Positions 36,377 through 42,874 of a stretch of DNA of 64,000 bases are shown one piece after another. Source of the DNA: Eledone cirrhosa (lineage: Eukaryota; Mollusca; Cephalopoda; Octopoda; Eledonidae). The position numbers were made by a program, and so were the translations under genes. A model generated the notes under the pieces. That model searched no databases and was not told the origin of the DNA. It worked only from the letters and a program-made list of their open reading frames with translations. The stretch is taken from the NCBI GenBank assembly GCA_964016885.1, contig OZ024748.1, positions 26,916,015-26,980,014 on the forward strand. The letters are read 5' to 3'. The stretch's first letter is position 1. Each line of letters starts with the position of its first letter.

Positions 36377-38949
36377 GTTTTGAAGTGTCTTAATTGTAAA
36401 TGTGTGTGTGTGAGTGTGTGTGCATGTGTTGAAGTGTCTTAATTTTAAGTGCGTGTGTGTGTGTGTGTGTGCATGTGTTGAAGTGTCTTAATTTTAAGTG
36501 TGTGTATTTATGTTTGTGTGAAAGAGAGAGAGAGTGTGTGTGTGTTGGGGTGTCTTAATTCTACTTACATCAGATATTTAAATCAAACTATTTCCTACTT
36601 TTCTCTTGTTCTATAGGGCGCCAAGACCTTTACAACACTTTGGTAAATCCAGCAGTTCGCAGGGACAGCAACACAAGCAGTACGAGTTCCTACATGAGTA
36701 GCATGCGCTCTGAAAACAGTCCATACCCCTACGGAAGTGTGGGCAGTCAGTTTTCTAGCCGAAGGTCAAGTGATTCATCACAGTTCTCTACACACCTCAG
36801 CATTACAAACTCTCCATACGAGTATGACATCACTGGAAACCTACCGATGAGCTCTCGTCGGTCAAGTGGTGAATGCAGCAATATTGGTAACATGACTGCA
36901 CAGCTGCAGAAGGCGTCCCTGGGTAGCCAGACAAATCTCTTGAACAGCAACAACATGAGGAATAAATACCAAAATGAGAGGTTGGCAAGGTTCTTTGCCA
37001 CGAGACGGGAGAATGATGGAGCAAGAACGAGTACGCCTTCTCGAACACCTTTGCCTCATGAAATACCAAATAGAGAAATTCGAAGGGCAAGTGACCCCGT
37101 TCGCACTGCGGACCCTAATTTTGCTGCACTCAAGTCATTGCAAAGGTTCCACAGTTTAAATATGGTACGACCCCTTCCAATACCGAATAACATGAAGAGC
37201 CTGTTGAGTAAGACAAACTCCATGAATACTTTTAACTCTTCTCGTAGCAGCATTGCAACGGATTACAGCATTGCCGAGGACCAGGAGAGTGGCATTGGTG
37301 TTGCCATGGATACTGTAGATAATGAAGCCTTATTGGAAGAGAACATGCTCGAAGATAACGAAGATATCATCATTCCAGATGACATGCAGAAGTTCTTGAA
37401 TGAACGTTATGGTGTTTATTCCATATTTCCTCTGAGCAATGGCCTAGTGAATGGTGGGGTTGGGGAGTGCAATGACATCGCTAATGTTGCTAACAACAAC
37501 AACAACAATAATAATAATAATAACAATAATAATAGTAATAATGGCAATGGCAGGGATGTGAACCTCTCACCCATGCATGCACCTTCACAACACTATCTGG
37601 CAAACCAAGATCAAGGTACAACGAACAATCAAACATCCAACACGTGTACAACACAGAACAACAATGCACCACAAGGGCCAGTCTATGGTATAGGTCAGAG
37701 CTATTTGGCCAACGGCCTTAATCAAGGAATGGCCTATTCTGCTGAACAGATCATGGCAATGTCTGGGAACGGCAATGGTAATAATTCCTCATCTGCTGCA
37801 CTGCAAGCTAGCATGGCTCAGATGCAACGATGGAATGCTACAACACAGAACTTTAACCAAGCCAATAATTCTGCTCTGCCAGCAATCTCAGGAAATTCTC
37901 CCTCAGCAACGCAACCATATGGAATGAACATAGCAAATCTTCAGCAAAACTCTGGTGTTCTTGACCAGAATTTAATAACTCAGCCTCTCAATAGTCAGTG
38001 GATGATGTCTCAGGGAGTTAAGGGTGGCATGGAATCAAGGAACCAGCAGCAGCAACAACATCAACAGGCTTATAGTAGTAGTTCTCCAAATAATAATATT
38101 CTTAAATTACCACCCCTCCCTGCTCAGAAACCAGAACGCAAAAGTCCACAGGTTCAAGTACCTCACATCAGTCAATCCCAAATCCCCGCTCGGGCAAAAG
38201 CTATCAATCGAAGCCAACACAGTATTAGGCAACAACAACTGCAACAACAACAAATGCTATCTAATAACCGCAGCAGTGTCCCTCCCCAACAAGGAATGTA
38301 TAGCACTTCAAACCCTTACAATCAAGCACTGCCTAACGTACACTCAAACCTTTATGTGCAACAGCAAGTTGCTAATAATGCAGCTGGTTGCCTGCAACCT
38401 CATCCACCTCCCGGTCCCCCACCAACAGCCAATTATGCACCAAACACTAACGTCATGTCGTCGCCGTCCACGCAGCAGCAGATTGCACCTGTAGTACCAT
38501 CTACAGTGATGTACAATCAAAGTCAAACCAATCCAACTGTCTCAGCCCTTCTTGGTCGACCGAGCTGCCAACTCGGAAATGAACAGGTTCAGGTACAAGT
38601 ACAGAACTCATTCCCCAGTACTCTTGAAATGTCACCAGGTTGTAACCAAGTGACAAGCTCAACAGACAAGGCAAGGAACCCTTCAGAGCCTCCTATTGAA
38701 GATTTCATGGACAATATAAACTCAATATCAACAGAAAACTTGATAGATAACATAACATCTTTATCAGCGGAAAACAATAGCCGTCACCTTCTTTACAGTC
38801 CGTCCAATTTAGCTAACAGTCGAATGTCTCAAGCATCCCGTTATACGAATATGTCTCTGTTGAGTACTGACAATATGGTGGTTAATGACATGAGTTCAGT
38901 CCTTACTCAGTTAGCTGAAGAAAATAAGTTCCTTCACATGAGGCCTTAA
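16376..38949 (+). CDS. gli: GLI/Ci-family zinc-finger transcription factor, 16 coding exons, 5'-incomplete
   Basis: Sequence-specific DNA-binding factor at the end of the Hedgehog pathway; family members act in the nucleus as activator or, after proteasomal trimming, as repressor. Sixteen exons (listed separately) join with consistent phases into about 1576 residues ending at TAA 38947-38949. Visible order, numbered from the first complete codon: N-terminal repressor region (1-300) with DPRNG, EGRYH and [10 protein letters not shown] segments; SYGH motif for Suppressor of fused (~290); basic FKRSKIKKE (~390); five C2H2 fingers (~430-600); PKA-type RRDS, RRSS, RRSS and RRASDPVR sites (~813-955); acidic [11 protein letters not shown] (~1050); Asn- and Gln-rich region; conserved C-terminus [17 protein letters not shown]. 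The first visible exon begins in phase 1, so at least one upstream coding exon is missing. Introns are 289-2768 bp and full of transposons. Identity as GLI/Ci is very secure; whether the species has one or several paralogues cannot be told. Confidence 0.97.
16672..16830 (-). mobile_element. LINE 3'-end fragment next to the gli e1 donor
   Basis: Minus strand reads ctggtctcgcttggagatcc then aattggagatggtagcttct, ending in an A-rich agaagaaaaaaaaatga tail. The same end occurs at 23610-23720 (+) and 26080-26210 (-). It begins about 26 nt into the intron. Confidence 0.7.
16950..17285 (+). pseudogene. LINE reverse-transcriptase 3' remnant
   Basis: Translation in shifting frames gives [24 protein letters not shown] and [14 protein letters not shown], the typical C-terminal part of LINE reverse transcriptases. 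Several stops and frameshifts; dead. Confidence 0.6.
17494..18382 (+). pseudogene. 5'-truncated LINE ORF2: reverse-transcriptase C-terminal part with Cys-rich finger
   Basis: Uninterrupted for about 296 codons to [16 protein letters not shown] is the end of the RT palm/thumb region. Next comes CSVCRKGVG...[12 protein letters not shown] (Cx2C, Cx2C, Hx2C), a treble-clef or PHD-like finger. [38 protein letters not shown] and [15 protein letters not shown] are the usual post-RT blocks. The endonuclease and catalytic YxDD are missing, so it cannot move. The open frame suggests a young insertion. It lies in gli intron 1 in sense orientation. Upstream frame codons (17303-17490) are microsatellite and not part of it. 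Confidence 0.88.
18383..18792 (+). mobile_element. 3' UTR and (ATG)n tail of the LINE at 17494
   Basis: Continues directly from the ORF stop: gttggtgttaggaagggcat then ccagccgtag, caaacccatgcaagcgtgg, atatggacgttaaatg and (ATG)n. This junction links the free-standing tails elsewhere in the window to this LINE family. Confidence 0.85.
18970..19096 (+). CDS. gli: gli exon e2
   Basis: Acceptor tttttgcag, donor GC|GTAAGG. The split codon with e1 gives SPYG-IHFPYP. It encodes [14 protein letters not shown] and [12 protein letters not shown], matching the EGRYH segment of GLI N-termini. It follows a 2.3-kb intron that contains a long LINE reverse-transcriptase fragment. Confidence 0.9.
19462..19646 (-). 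mobile_element. SINE, near full length (type 1), gli intron 2
   Basis: Minus-strand copy from aattgtttctactttagaca to ctaccgatactgccaattca. The head half carries a gcatagttatgtccctttac-type variant. Confidence 0.92.
19705..19806 (+). mobile_element. Internally deleted SINE (3' end type 2), gli intron 2
   Basis: Retains gcttcggcagtaccggtg and the type 2 end attgttggccttgtgcctaa followed by atcagaaactataatt; the core is missing. Confidence 0.6.
19954..20129 (+). CDS. gli: gli exon e3
   Basis: Acceptor catattccag, donor G|GTAAAA. Starts with 1 nt completing an Ala codon and ends in phase 1. It encodes [25 protein letters not shown] and a basic [12 protein letters not shown] end. Only loosely similar to the SPFSPPHPY region of GLI3; the assignment rests mainly on phase fit with both neighbours. 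Confidence 0.85.
20205..20475 (+). mobile_element. LINE-tail fragment with 3-4 tandem units, gli intron 3
   Basis: Units of about 48 bp containing gtactggtgccatgataaaa and acactctgtaaagtggtg, related to those at 6310 and 52720. It then has a degenerate gtcggcattaggtagaacca and a ccatcc block. Confidence 0.65.
20588..20990 (+). mobile_element. tRNA-head SINE (second family), gli intron 3
   Basis: Head aaggcacatggcttagtggt followed by tagaacattgg (A box) and ggttgtgagttcgattct (B box), then gtgatgtgttgtgtccttga and gcaagacactttatttca. Not a functional tRNA gene: no acceptor stem closes. The 3' limit is uncertain. Confidence 0.75.
21003..21205 (+). mobile_element. SINE, type 2 3' end, gli intron 3
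   Basis: Carries caacatgctttgtgacagag, the core ctttcatccttacggggtca, then ctggggttgatttaattgac, a C-run, and gcctaaatcagaaagc. The poly-C of about 20 bases may be unreliable. Confidence 0.8.
21206..21422 (+). mobile_element. Older SINE, type 2 3' end, gli intron 3
   Basis: Diverged copy directly downstream of the previous one: gagctcaaatcctgatg, ctttcctccttatggggttg, tggggttgatttaattaact and cctaaatcagaaaccat. Confidence 0.75.
21713..21902 (+). mobile_element. SINE (type 1) abutting the gli e4 acceptor
   Basis: Full-length copy from aggtgaattggcagtatcgg to caatagtagaaacaattatt. Its end at about 21900 leaves only attctgttgcag-like sequence (about 12 nt) before e4. Confidence 0.92.
21914..22036 (+). 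CDS. gli: gli exon e4
   Basis: Acceptor ttctgttgcag, donor A|GTAAAT, phase 1 at both ends. It encodes [15 protein letters not shown] and [19 protein letters not shown] full-length SINE ends about 11 nt before the acceptor AG, so nearly all of the branch-point and pyrimidine region is transposon-derived (see findings). Confidence 0.88.
22105..22330. repeat. TG/CA/TA-rich microsatellites, gli intron 4
   Basis: (CA)n at 22112-22136 and irregular TGTATG repeats to 22330. Confidence 0.9.
22506..22632. repeat. GATGAT/GGTGGT microsatellite, gli intron 4
   Basis: Trinucleotide ATG/GTG tract; frames rich in Met and Val here are artefacts. Confidence 0.9.
22703..22900 (+). CDS. gli: gli exon e5 (SUFU-binding SYGH motif)
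   Basis: Acceptor tgtctctcag, donor G|GTAAAT, phase 1 at both ends. It encodes [20 protein letters not shown] and [17 protein letters not shown], then [17 protein letters not shown]. SRKRxLSxSPxSD and SGSYGHLS are nearly invariant in GLI proteins. SYGH at 22879-22890 is the N-terminal Suppressor-of-fused docking motif of the family. Confidence 0.96.
22955..23440 (+). mobile_element. Three degenerate tRNA-head SINE fragments, gli intron 5
   Basis: Each holds a gtgrcytagtggttagggt-like A-box and, variably, a gagcaagacactttattttc block (about 22960, 23092 and 23330). Old and partly overlapping. Confidence 0.55.
23585..23735 (+). mobile_element. LINE 3'-end fragment, gli intron 5
   Basis: tcagctggtctcgcttgggg, then attagagatggttgcttctg, ending with gcaaagaagaagaaaaagaa. 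Preceded by a G-run at 23503-23526. Confidence 0.65.
23850..24043 (+). CDS. gli: gli exon e6
   Basis: Acceptor ccttttcag, donor CAG|GTAGGT, starts in phase 1 and ends in phase 0. It encodes [39 protein letters not shown] and PIPKHEPQ; the RQQALG segment resembles the SRQQSLG stretch of GLI3. A degenerate second copy of its last codons and donor follows at about 24077-24093 (catgaaccccgggtaggta), apparently a local duplication. Confidence 0.9.
24145..24205. repeat. Poly-T, poly-G and (TA)n, gli intron 6
   Basis: Adjacent homopolymers of T and G followed by TA repeats; lengths likely unreliable in an assembly. Confidence 0.9.
24210..24860. other. No recognised element, gli intron 6
   Basis: AT-rich intronic sequence without repeats I can identify; one short CG-richer patch at about 24590-24670. 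Confidence 0.4.
24870..25065. repeat. TA/CATA microsatellites, gli intron 6
   Basis: (TA)n, (CA)n and tetranucleotide CATA repeats. Confidence 0.9.
25232..25432 (+). mobile_element. SINE (type 1) inserted in the 34-bp array
   Basis: Full-length copy with ggcggtgaattggcagtatt head and gtagaaacaattac end. The array motif attactataca is repeated at both ends, fitting a target-site duplication. Confidence 0.9.
25783..25948 (+). mobile_element. SINE (type 1) with internal deletion, in the 34-bp array
   Basis: The head runs to gcatagttacgtccctt and then jumps to tgcctttcatccttacgggg, losing the B-box region. The 3' end is complete. Probably a deletion between short cctt/tgcc homologies. Confidence 0.88.
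26075..26575 (-). pseudogene. LINE reverse-transcriptase 3' fragment, gli intron 6
   Basis: The minus-strand frame reads [20 protein letters not shown] and [20 protein letters not shown] then [11 protein letters not shown], the post-RT region of a LINE different from the one at 17494. It is followed by the 3' end shared with 16672-16830. Truncated. Confidence 0.75.
26812..26932 (+). CDS. gli: gli exon e7 (basic KRSK segment)
   Basis: Acceptor gactggtcag, donor A|GTAAGT, phase 0 to phase 1. It encodes [20 protein letters not shown] and [16 protein letters not shown]. The KRSKIKxE stretch is conserved just before the acidic linker in GLI proteins. The exon happens to begin with an ATG codon, but there is no sign that it acts as a start. 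Confidence 0.92.
27018..27245. mobile_element. MITE-A copy 2, gli intron 7
   Basis: TTAA on both sides, ends CCCTTTAGCATTTAAACCGG and AATACTAAAGGG. Internal blocks are shared with 15732-15945. Confidence 0.8.
27305..27475 (+). mobile_element. tRNA-head SINE (second family), gli intron 7
   Basis: ggtgcatggtttagtggtta, gttgtgagttcaattcctga, tgttgtgtccttgagcaaga and ctcagctgtagaaatgagat, matching 20590-20730. Confidence 0.75.
27707..27808 (-). mobile_element. SINE head fragment, gli intron 7
   Basis: The minus strand is the 5' half only: ggcggtggattggcagtatt through gagttcaaatcccgtcgagg. The 3' half is missing, which is unusual for a retroposed copy. Confidence 0.85.
27858..28060. mobile_element. 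101-bp TIR mini-MITE between (TA)n tracts, gli intron 7
   Basis: cagggtgtccc at 27910 and ggaacaccctg ending at 28010 are inverted; similarity extends to about 28 bp per end. Flanking TA dinucleotides suggest a Tc1/mariner-type non-autonomous element. It ends 63 nt before gli e8. Confidence 0.65.
28073..28236 (+). CDS. gli: gli exon e8 (first half of zinc finger 1)
   Basis: Acceptor ccaacag|cag, donor CGG|GTAAGT. It encodes an acidic linker [17 protein letters not shown] and the start of finger 1, [20 protein letters not shown] followed by LVR. Cx4C is visible in CHWDEC. NAGNAG acceptor: start 28073 gives Thr-Val at the junction, start 28076 gives Ile and one residue fewer, both in frame. 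Confidence 0.96.
28633..28782 (+). CDS. gli: gli exon e9 (end of finger 1, finger 2, start of finger 3)
   Basis: Acceptor tatatttcag, donor TCA|GTAAGT, phase 0 at both ends, 50 codons. HINQDHI supplies the two His of finger 1. Finger 2 is [18 protein letters not shown] followed by [16 protein letters not shown], and finger 3 starts KCS. Near-identical to the vertebrate family; all zinc ligands are present. Confidence 0.98.
29200..29765 (-). mobile_element. Cluster of degenerate SINE copies, gli intron 9
   Basis: At least three minus-strand remnants: 29203-29338 (type 2 end joined directly to the head by deletion), 29353-29575 and 29610-29755 (ttattttatagactcc core). All old. Confidence 0.6.
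29828..29942. repeat. (GAT/GGT)n microsatellite, gli intron 9
   Basis: Long imperfect gatgatgatggtgat tract about 40 nt before the e10 pyrimidine tract. Confidence 0.9.
29977..30141 (+). CDS. gli: gli exon e10 (rest of finger 3, finger 4)
   Basis: Acceptor ctatattag, donor GCA|GTAAGT, phase 0, 55 codons. [20 protein letters not shown] then [20 protein letters not shown] and [15 protein letters not shown]. Zinc ligands and DNA-contact helices of fingers 3 and 4 are intact. The linker to finger 5 reads HSSA rather than the common HSNE. Confidence 0.98.
30178..30355. repeat. CATA/CACATC microsatellite, gli intron 10
   Basis: Tetranucleotide-like repeats filling most of the shortest gli intron. 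Confidence 0.9.
30431..30592 (+). CDS. gli: gli exon e11 (finger 5)
   Basis: Acceptor cttgttacag, donor CAT|GTGAGT, phase 0, 54 codons. [20 protein letters not shown] then [20 protein letters not shown] completes the five-finger array; fingers 4 and 5 make the main base contacts in the family. It is followed after 48 nt by a long intronic inverted repeat. Confidence 0.98.
30641..30944. mobile_element. Foldback element with two 146-bp arms, gli intron 11
   Basis: Arms 30641-30786 and 30799-30944 are inverted copies (outer ends taagatttagtatcttttgg and its complement) around a 12-bp A-rich loop; a few mismatches. No ORF. Lies 48 nt after gli e11. Confidence 0.88.
31080..31240 (-). mobile_element. 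Old SINE remnant, gli intron 11
   Basis: ggaaaggcaaagttgacctt then ggcaggatttgatctcag, ending ctgccagtttgccacct; degenerate. Confidence 0.5.
31467..31568 (+). CDS. gli: gli exon e12
   Basis: Acceptor atacttcag, donor AGA|GTGAGT, phase 0, 34 codons: [17 protein letters not shown] then [17 protein letters not shown]. No domain; a low-complexity linker C-terminal to the fingers. Assigned from splice sites, phase and order. Confidence 0.85.
31590..31745 (+). mobile_element. MITE-B fragment with a 2-copy internal repeat, gli intron 12
   Basis: tttctaatgaaaacagacta then cctatggt occurs twice in tandem, followed by aaataattttgaaattaatt and an aagaatttggaggg block typical of MITE-B. Confidence 0.55.
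32002..32188 (-). mobile_element. SINE, near full length (type 1), gli intron 12
   Basis: aattgtttctacttttggca through cgaccccgtaaggatgaaag to ctacagatactgccaatccg. Confidence 0.9.
32382..32525. repeat. (CAC/CAT)n microsatellite, gli intron 12
   Basis: ACC/ATC trinucleotides; the Val-rich minus frame is an artefact. Confidence 0.9.
32776..32906 (+). promoter_or_regulatory. Duplicated 3' splice site of gli e13
   Basis: Pyrimidine tract, cattgcag and the first exon bases gatacaatg occur twice, with AGs ending at 32840 and 32897. The tctaty tctatatatat sequence upstream is also doubled, so about 57 bp was tandemly duplicated. Confidence 0.85.
32898..33095 (+). CDS. gli: gli exon e13 (with alternative upstream acceptor at 32841)
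   Basis: Acceptor ctccattgcag, donor GAT|GTAAGT, phase 0, 66 codons: [20 protein letters not shown] and an acidic [14 protein letters not shown] end. A second, almost identical acceptor ends at 32840. Using it would add 57 nt, 19 codons ([19 protein letters not shown]), without changing frame or adding a stop. Which is used cannot be told from sequence. Confidence 0.9.
33232..33500. mobile_element. LINE-tail fragments in both orientations, gli intron 13
   Basis: ggatgttaaatgatgatgat end (+) at 33242, then minus-oriented ttctatggctagatgccctt at 33303 with a second partial copy at 33500. Confidence 0.5.
33885..33960 (-). mobile_element. SINE type 2 3' fragment, gli intron 13
   Basis: ggtttctggtttaggtacaa, then gttgattaaattgaccccag tgcattact; head and core missing. 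Confidence 0.65.
34035..34209. mobile_element. MITE-A copy 3 (shorter), gli intron 13
   Basis: TTAA on both sides, ends CCCTTTAGTATTTCCA and TTTAAATGCTAAAGGG. Reverse orientation relative to copies 1 and 2. Confidence 0.75.
34346..34487 (+). CDS. gli: gli exon e14
   Basis: Acceptor tcttcatcag, donor G|GTAAGA, phase 0 to phase 1. It encodes [20 protein letters not shown] and [19 protein letters not shown]. The RLN...SILP pattern resembles the RLNPILPPKAP block C-terminal to the fingers in GLI3. Confidence 0.9.
34690..35045. repeat. TG/TTTATA-rich minisatellite, gli intron 14
   Basis: Units of about 36 bp with tgtgtttatatcacctgtgt and gagtatgtgtg variants. Confidence 0.85.
35165..35650 (+). 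pseudogene. LINE reverse-transcriptase 3' fragment, gli intron 14
   Basis: Frames give [18 protein letters not shown], then [18 protein letters not shown] and [16 protein letters not shown], the same LINE as 26075-26575 in the opposite orientation. Frameshifts and stops; it ends aagaagaagaaagaaaagc. Confidence 0.7.
35873..35980 (+). CDS. gli: gli exon e15
   Basis: Acceptor tatcactag, donor G|GTAATT, phase 1 at both ends. It encodes [20 protein letters not shown] and [14 protein letters not shown]. No domain recognised; it joins e14 and e16 in phase. Confidence 0.85.
36330..36550. repeat. (TG)n microsatellites with 53-bp higher-order copies, gli intron 15
   Basis: gaagtgtcttaattttaagt recurs between TG runs at 36382, 36431 and 36479. 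Confidence 0.9.
36617..38949 (+). CDS. gli: gli exon e16 (terminal: PKA cluster, transactivation region, stop)
   Basis: Acceptor ttctatag with phase 1 start; open for 777 codons to TAA 38947-38949. Near the start are RRDS (36658-36669), RRSS (36760-36771), RRSS (36856-36867) and RRASDPVR (from 37081), then LQRFHSLN: the family's PKA/GSK3/CK1 cluster that controls processing to the repressor. [16 protein letters not shown] matches the PDDVVQYLNSQ segment. An Asn run from AAC/AAT triplets is at about 37491-37537, and Gln-rich stretches are at about 38044-38067 and 38227-38252. The C-terminus [19 protein letters not shown] matches the activation motif of GLI2/GLI3/Ci. A single 2.3-kb last exon is also usual for GLI genes. 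Confidence 0.97.
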
Positions 38950-40010
38950 TTTGTACAAAAAACAAAAAAAAAAAGGAATTGAAAAAACAAACAAAATGAA
39001 AAATGCTCACCCTCCACTCTATGTCTGAGTGTTCTCTCAAGTAATGCTCAGCCTCCACTCTATATCTGAGTGTTCTCTCAAGTAATGCTCAGCCTCCACT
39101 ATGACTGAGTGTTCCCTCAAGTAATGCTCAGCACATTCATGTACAATTAGGAGTTCTTATGTAAAACGAAAAATGCTCATCCCTTTTTTATATACGAGTT
39201 CTCTTATGTAACATGAGCTCAGAGCACACACACATATATATATATGAGTTCTTGAGAGAAGCCTTCATTTGTAAAAAAAAAAAAGAATACTCATTTTAAC
39301 TAATTTGCCTTACAGCCACATTTTTCTGGCCTCTCATATCTTCAACATATCCTACCAGCAATGCACAATATATCAACACACATACACACACACATATATG
39401 ATGGTCTTTGATCAAAGCTCTCTGTTTACTGAGTTGTCTTTCTTTGGTTCGCTGAGCTCTTCTCACGAGAAGAGATTAACCCCCTCAAAAAAAACACAAA
39501 TGGACTTTGATTAGTCGTTTTTTTTTAATTCACTTATTTTTCTTTGTCCCCTCACACACTTAGTTTTTTGCTTTTGTTAAATCTCCCCCACAATTTTTTT
39601 CGTCTGCATGATATTTCACATCCTACATTTACTTTTTTTTCTACAAAGGGCAAAAAAGCTGCCATGTAATTAAGTCCTTGCCTGTCTTGTAAACAAGCTC
39701 AGAATTGTATAGAATCACACCTAATTAGCAATTTGTTATGGTGCAGCAGGTGTACCAGAACTCTTCACTGAATCACCTTAAACTGACTTGGCAAGTCCTG
39801 GCTCAATTAACACAGCCTTGTAATTCATGGATCAGTTATGAGTCTTTCAATCCCTAGCTCAATTAAGATGGCCTTGCAATTCATGAATCAGTTAAGACGT
39901 AATACATGGATTAATTACATCCATAGATTTCTTGGATCAATTCCTGGTTGAAAGGTCAAACCACATTGGACATTTGAACTCTGAACTAAGTCTGGCTCAG
40001 AAATAAAATG
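38950..40010 (+). other. Probable gli 3' UTR with a 41-bp tandem repeat
   Basis: After the stop there is A-rich sequence, then three tandem copies of a roughly 41-bp unit (39002-39121, beginning aatgctcaccctccactc). The first canonical AATAAA downstream is at 40002-40007, with others at about 40354. The UTR end is inferred only; no transcript evidence is available. Confidence 0.45.
40002..40007 (+). promoter_or_regulatory. Candidate gli polyadenylation signal AATAAA
   Basis: First AATAAA after the gli stop codon, about 1050 nt downstream. No clear GT-rich element was identified, and later AATAAA motifs could be used instead. Confidence 0.3.
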
Positions 40011-40069
40011 CTCTAAACTAGATTCATGGTGTTTTTACAGATTTAAACTTCCTGATCTAGTATCAGAAA

Positions 40070-40250
40070 GATAGCTAGATAGGCAGATAAAGAAATAGAT
40101 AGATAAAGAGATAGATAGATAGGCAGATAAAGAAATAGATATATTTCTTTATTTGCCACAAGGGCGCACAAGATAAAAAAATAGATAGATAGCTAGATAG
40201 GCAAGTAAAGAAATAGATAAATAGATAAACAGATAGACAGATTATTGAAG
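40070..40250. repeat. GATA/GGCA minisatellite
   Basis: Irregular agatagataggcagataaag units. Confidence 0.85.
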
Positions 40251-40254
40251 TGGA

Positions 40255-41020
40255 GGGTTACTCTGCTGTTTGATCCTCATACAGAAGTTTAGGATTTCAA
40301 GTTCGAATCCGACTATTGGGAATGATAAACTAAGTCTCAGTTGTATCTATTGGAATAAAGACAGTTAAGGATGATTAGTTCTTTCTACAATGGAGTAAAA
40401 AGTAAAAGTTAAGTATTACTCTACACTCTGTTGTGGCCATCATCATTATTACATACAAAGTACATTATGAACATTTTCTAATATGATTCATTCATTTGTT
40501 TGTTTCTAAGATATTGTTGTTATTTGTTATCAATATATGTGATTGTGTGTGTTTTTCTATACGTGTGTGTTTGTATATATATATGTTTGCGTGTGTGTGA
40601 ATGCTTGTATATATGTGTTTGAATGTGCATGTATGTATGCTTGCGTTTGTGTGTATTTGTAAATAACGACTTTCTCAGGTTTTAAAAAGTAAAATAAAAT
40701 CAGTTTCCAATGATTGTATTAGGAAAAATAAAAAAAGATCCTGCTACCCAACTCACACACACACACACACACAGAGACAGACTGAAAAATCATTTCCAAT
40801 ATCCCTTAAAACATCCTTTTTTTTATAAAACCCCTTACCACATTATTTAAAACATCCTTTACAATCCCTCTCTGTTCAAGTAAGGTATCTCACAAAAACA
40901 TTGTATTAAAATATTCCATCATTGTTTTAAAATATCCCTTAAATGTCACCCTAAAGAAAGTGCCTGGATGGTCACAATGAATTTCTTTCATGGGGCCGAC
41001 CTATAGCTAAACACTAGCAA
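40255..41020. other. No gene; TG and CA microsatellites
   Basis: A gttcgaatccgac B-box-like motif at 40303-40315 may mark a degenerate tRNA-derived repeat. TG-rich at 40540-40660, (CA)n at 40754-40772. Nothing coding seen. Confidence 0.4.
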
Positions 41021-41184
41021 CAAACGTGTGGCCTCCATGTGGTCAGTCAGCCAGCTAGACAAAACAGTTAAATCGTCAAAGTACACTGTACTGCCTTTAA
41101 AAATAAGGAAGGATACACTGGGTAATGTAAGTCACTGCCTGGTTAAAATTTACAAATACATATGCATACATACATTCATACAAA

Positions 41185-41185
41185 C

Positions 41186-41224
<39 letters not shown>

Positions 41225-41418
41225 TATATATATATATATATATCATCATCATCACCGTTTTACATCCATTCTTCCACGCTAGCATGAGTTAGACGGGTTG
41301 TCCTGTTGTGGGCAATACCAGGTCAGGTGACCATGTCTTGCTTATACAGAACTGATTTTGGCTTGATTCCTACAGCTGGATGCCCTTCCTAACACCGACC
41401 TCATTTATATATACATAT

Positions 41419-41457
<39 letters not shown>

Positions 41458-41515
41458 TATACATACATATATATATATACACATATATATACATACACAA
41501 ATATAATTATACATC
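41185..41515 (-). mobile_element. Microsatellites and LINE 3'-tail fragment
   Basis: (TG)n and (TA)n at 41190-41243, then on the minus strand a LINE tail (41244-41405) ending ggatgtaaaacggtgatgat, followed by more TA/CATA repeats. Confidence 0.75.
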
Positions 41516-41519
41516 ATTT

Positions 41520-42870
41520 GACAAGCTTGATTAAGCTATGAACATTAGGCCATTTAGTGAAGATTGTTTGTGTGTTCATTCATTGTCATGCATGAGAAGT
41601 TTTGTAGAAAACTCCGGCAGTCCAGGGTAAATATTAATTTCATGGTTAGTGTTCCATCACTAAATCACTTCTTCCTTCCTCTCTATCTTCTATGTCACCT
41701 AATGAGTGCAACAGAATATATAATCAGTGTTTTGTTTAAAGCAGGTCTTTCCAAAGATTTGTATTCGTGACCCCCACCCCATCCTACTGTTTCTTTTTTT
41801 TTTATATATATATATAAAGAAATTTGTTGTGTCATTATAATATGACAGGATTTTTCAACGGAGATATTATTAAATGTTAAAACTTTGGGATTTGTTTTTA
41901 AATGTACAATCACAAAGTTATATTTTTTTACAGGAAAAAAATTGCAATAACCAGAAAATAATGATTCTAAAGCTAGAATATAAAATGAAAAAAATATTTC
42001 CCAATTTCACTTGTGACTTAGCCCCTAGTAGGGGAAGGGTACCATGACCATGACTTTGAGAAGCCCCCTTGTAAGGGAGGGGTATCGTAACCCAAACTTT
42101 GGGAAGGCCTGGTTTATAGCAAAGGATTATATTAGTGATAGTTTGTGTCCTTCCTTATACTATTACACCACTACTGTCATTAGGAAAAGAAAACAGCTGA
42201 ACCTTAGATACCATTAAGGAAACTATTAGTTGGTTAGTCACAACTCTTGGCGGAATATCCCTGCTTTTCCAGTGTCATAAGGGGCAGGATTTAAACTCAG
42301 AACCCACAGAGCTGGATTAGATTAGACCAGGGAAACTTATATTGGTCTTTCCAATTGCTTGTACTATTTGTCAGTTGGTTGCAAATCTAGGCCAAAGTGT
42401 CCCTATTATACCATAATAATCACCATCACCACCATTACCAGTCAATACCACTACCTCCACCAGTTTTACAACTGTCACCTCTATAGCTATCATTTGCAGC
42501 TTGCCTTCCTGTGATGTGGGCTGATTACTAAAGTTAGTCTCTCCATTGTGTGAACCTGGGCAAATATTTTGTTTCATAGACCCACTTGGTAAAACAAAGA
42601 GAATACCATAAATATATATATATAAATAAATAATTACAACAGTGACATAAACATATATATATATATATATTCCAGCTTAGGTTGTGTTAAATCATTTGAT
42701 GTTAGTGTCAGCCTTGTACAAAGCTGATGATAAACCTTGGTTCAACCAACTCATATTTTAGTAACCAGTAGGTATATAGTGGGATTACAGGTACAATACA
42801 TGTTGTATACCATTATAAAAGAACTAGAACTTGAAGGAAATACCACCCCTCACACACACAACTTTGATCG
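41520..42870. other. No gene or clear element
   Basis: AT-rich. Related short blocks ccccttgtaagggaggggta and ccctagtaggggaagggtac (about 42022-42095) suggest a small duplication. (TA)n at 42650-42670. A few ACC/CAC triplets at 42420-42460. Confidence 0.4.
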
Positions 42871-42874
42871 TTTC

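Noticed and set aside
36747..38777. Antisense and alternative-frame open stretches over the last gli exon
   Set aside because: Shadows of a long, constrained coding exon; no independent support.
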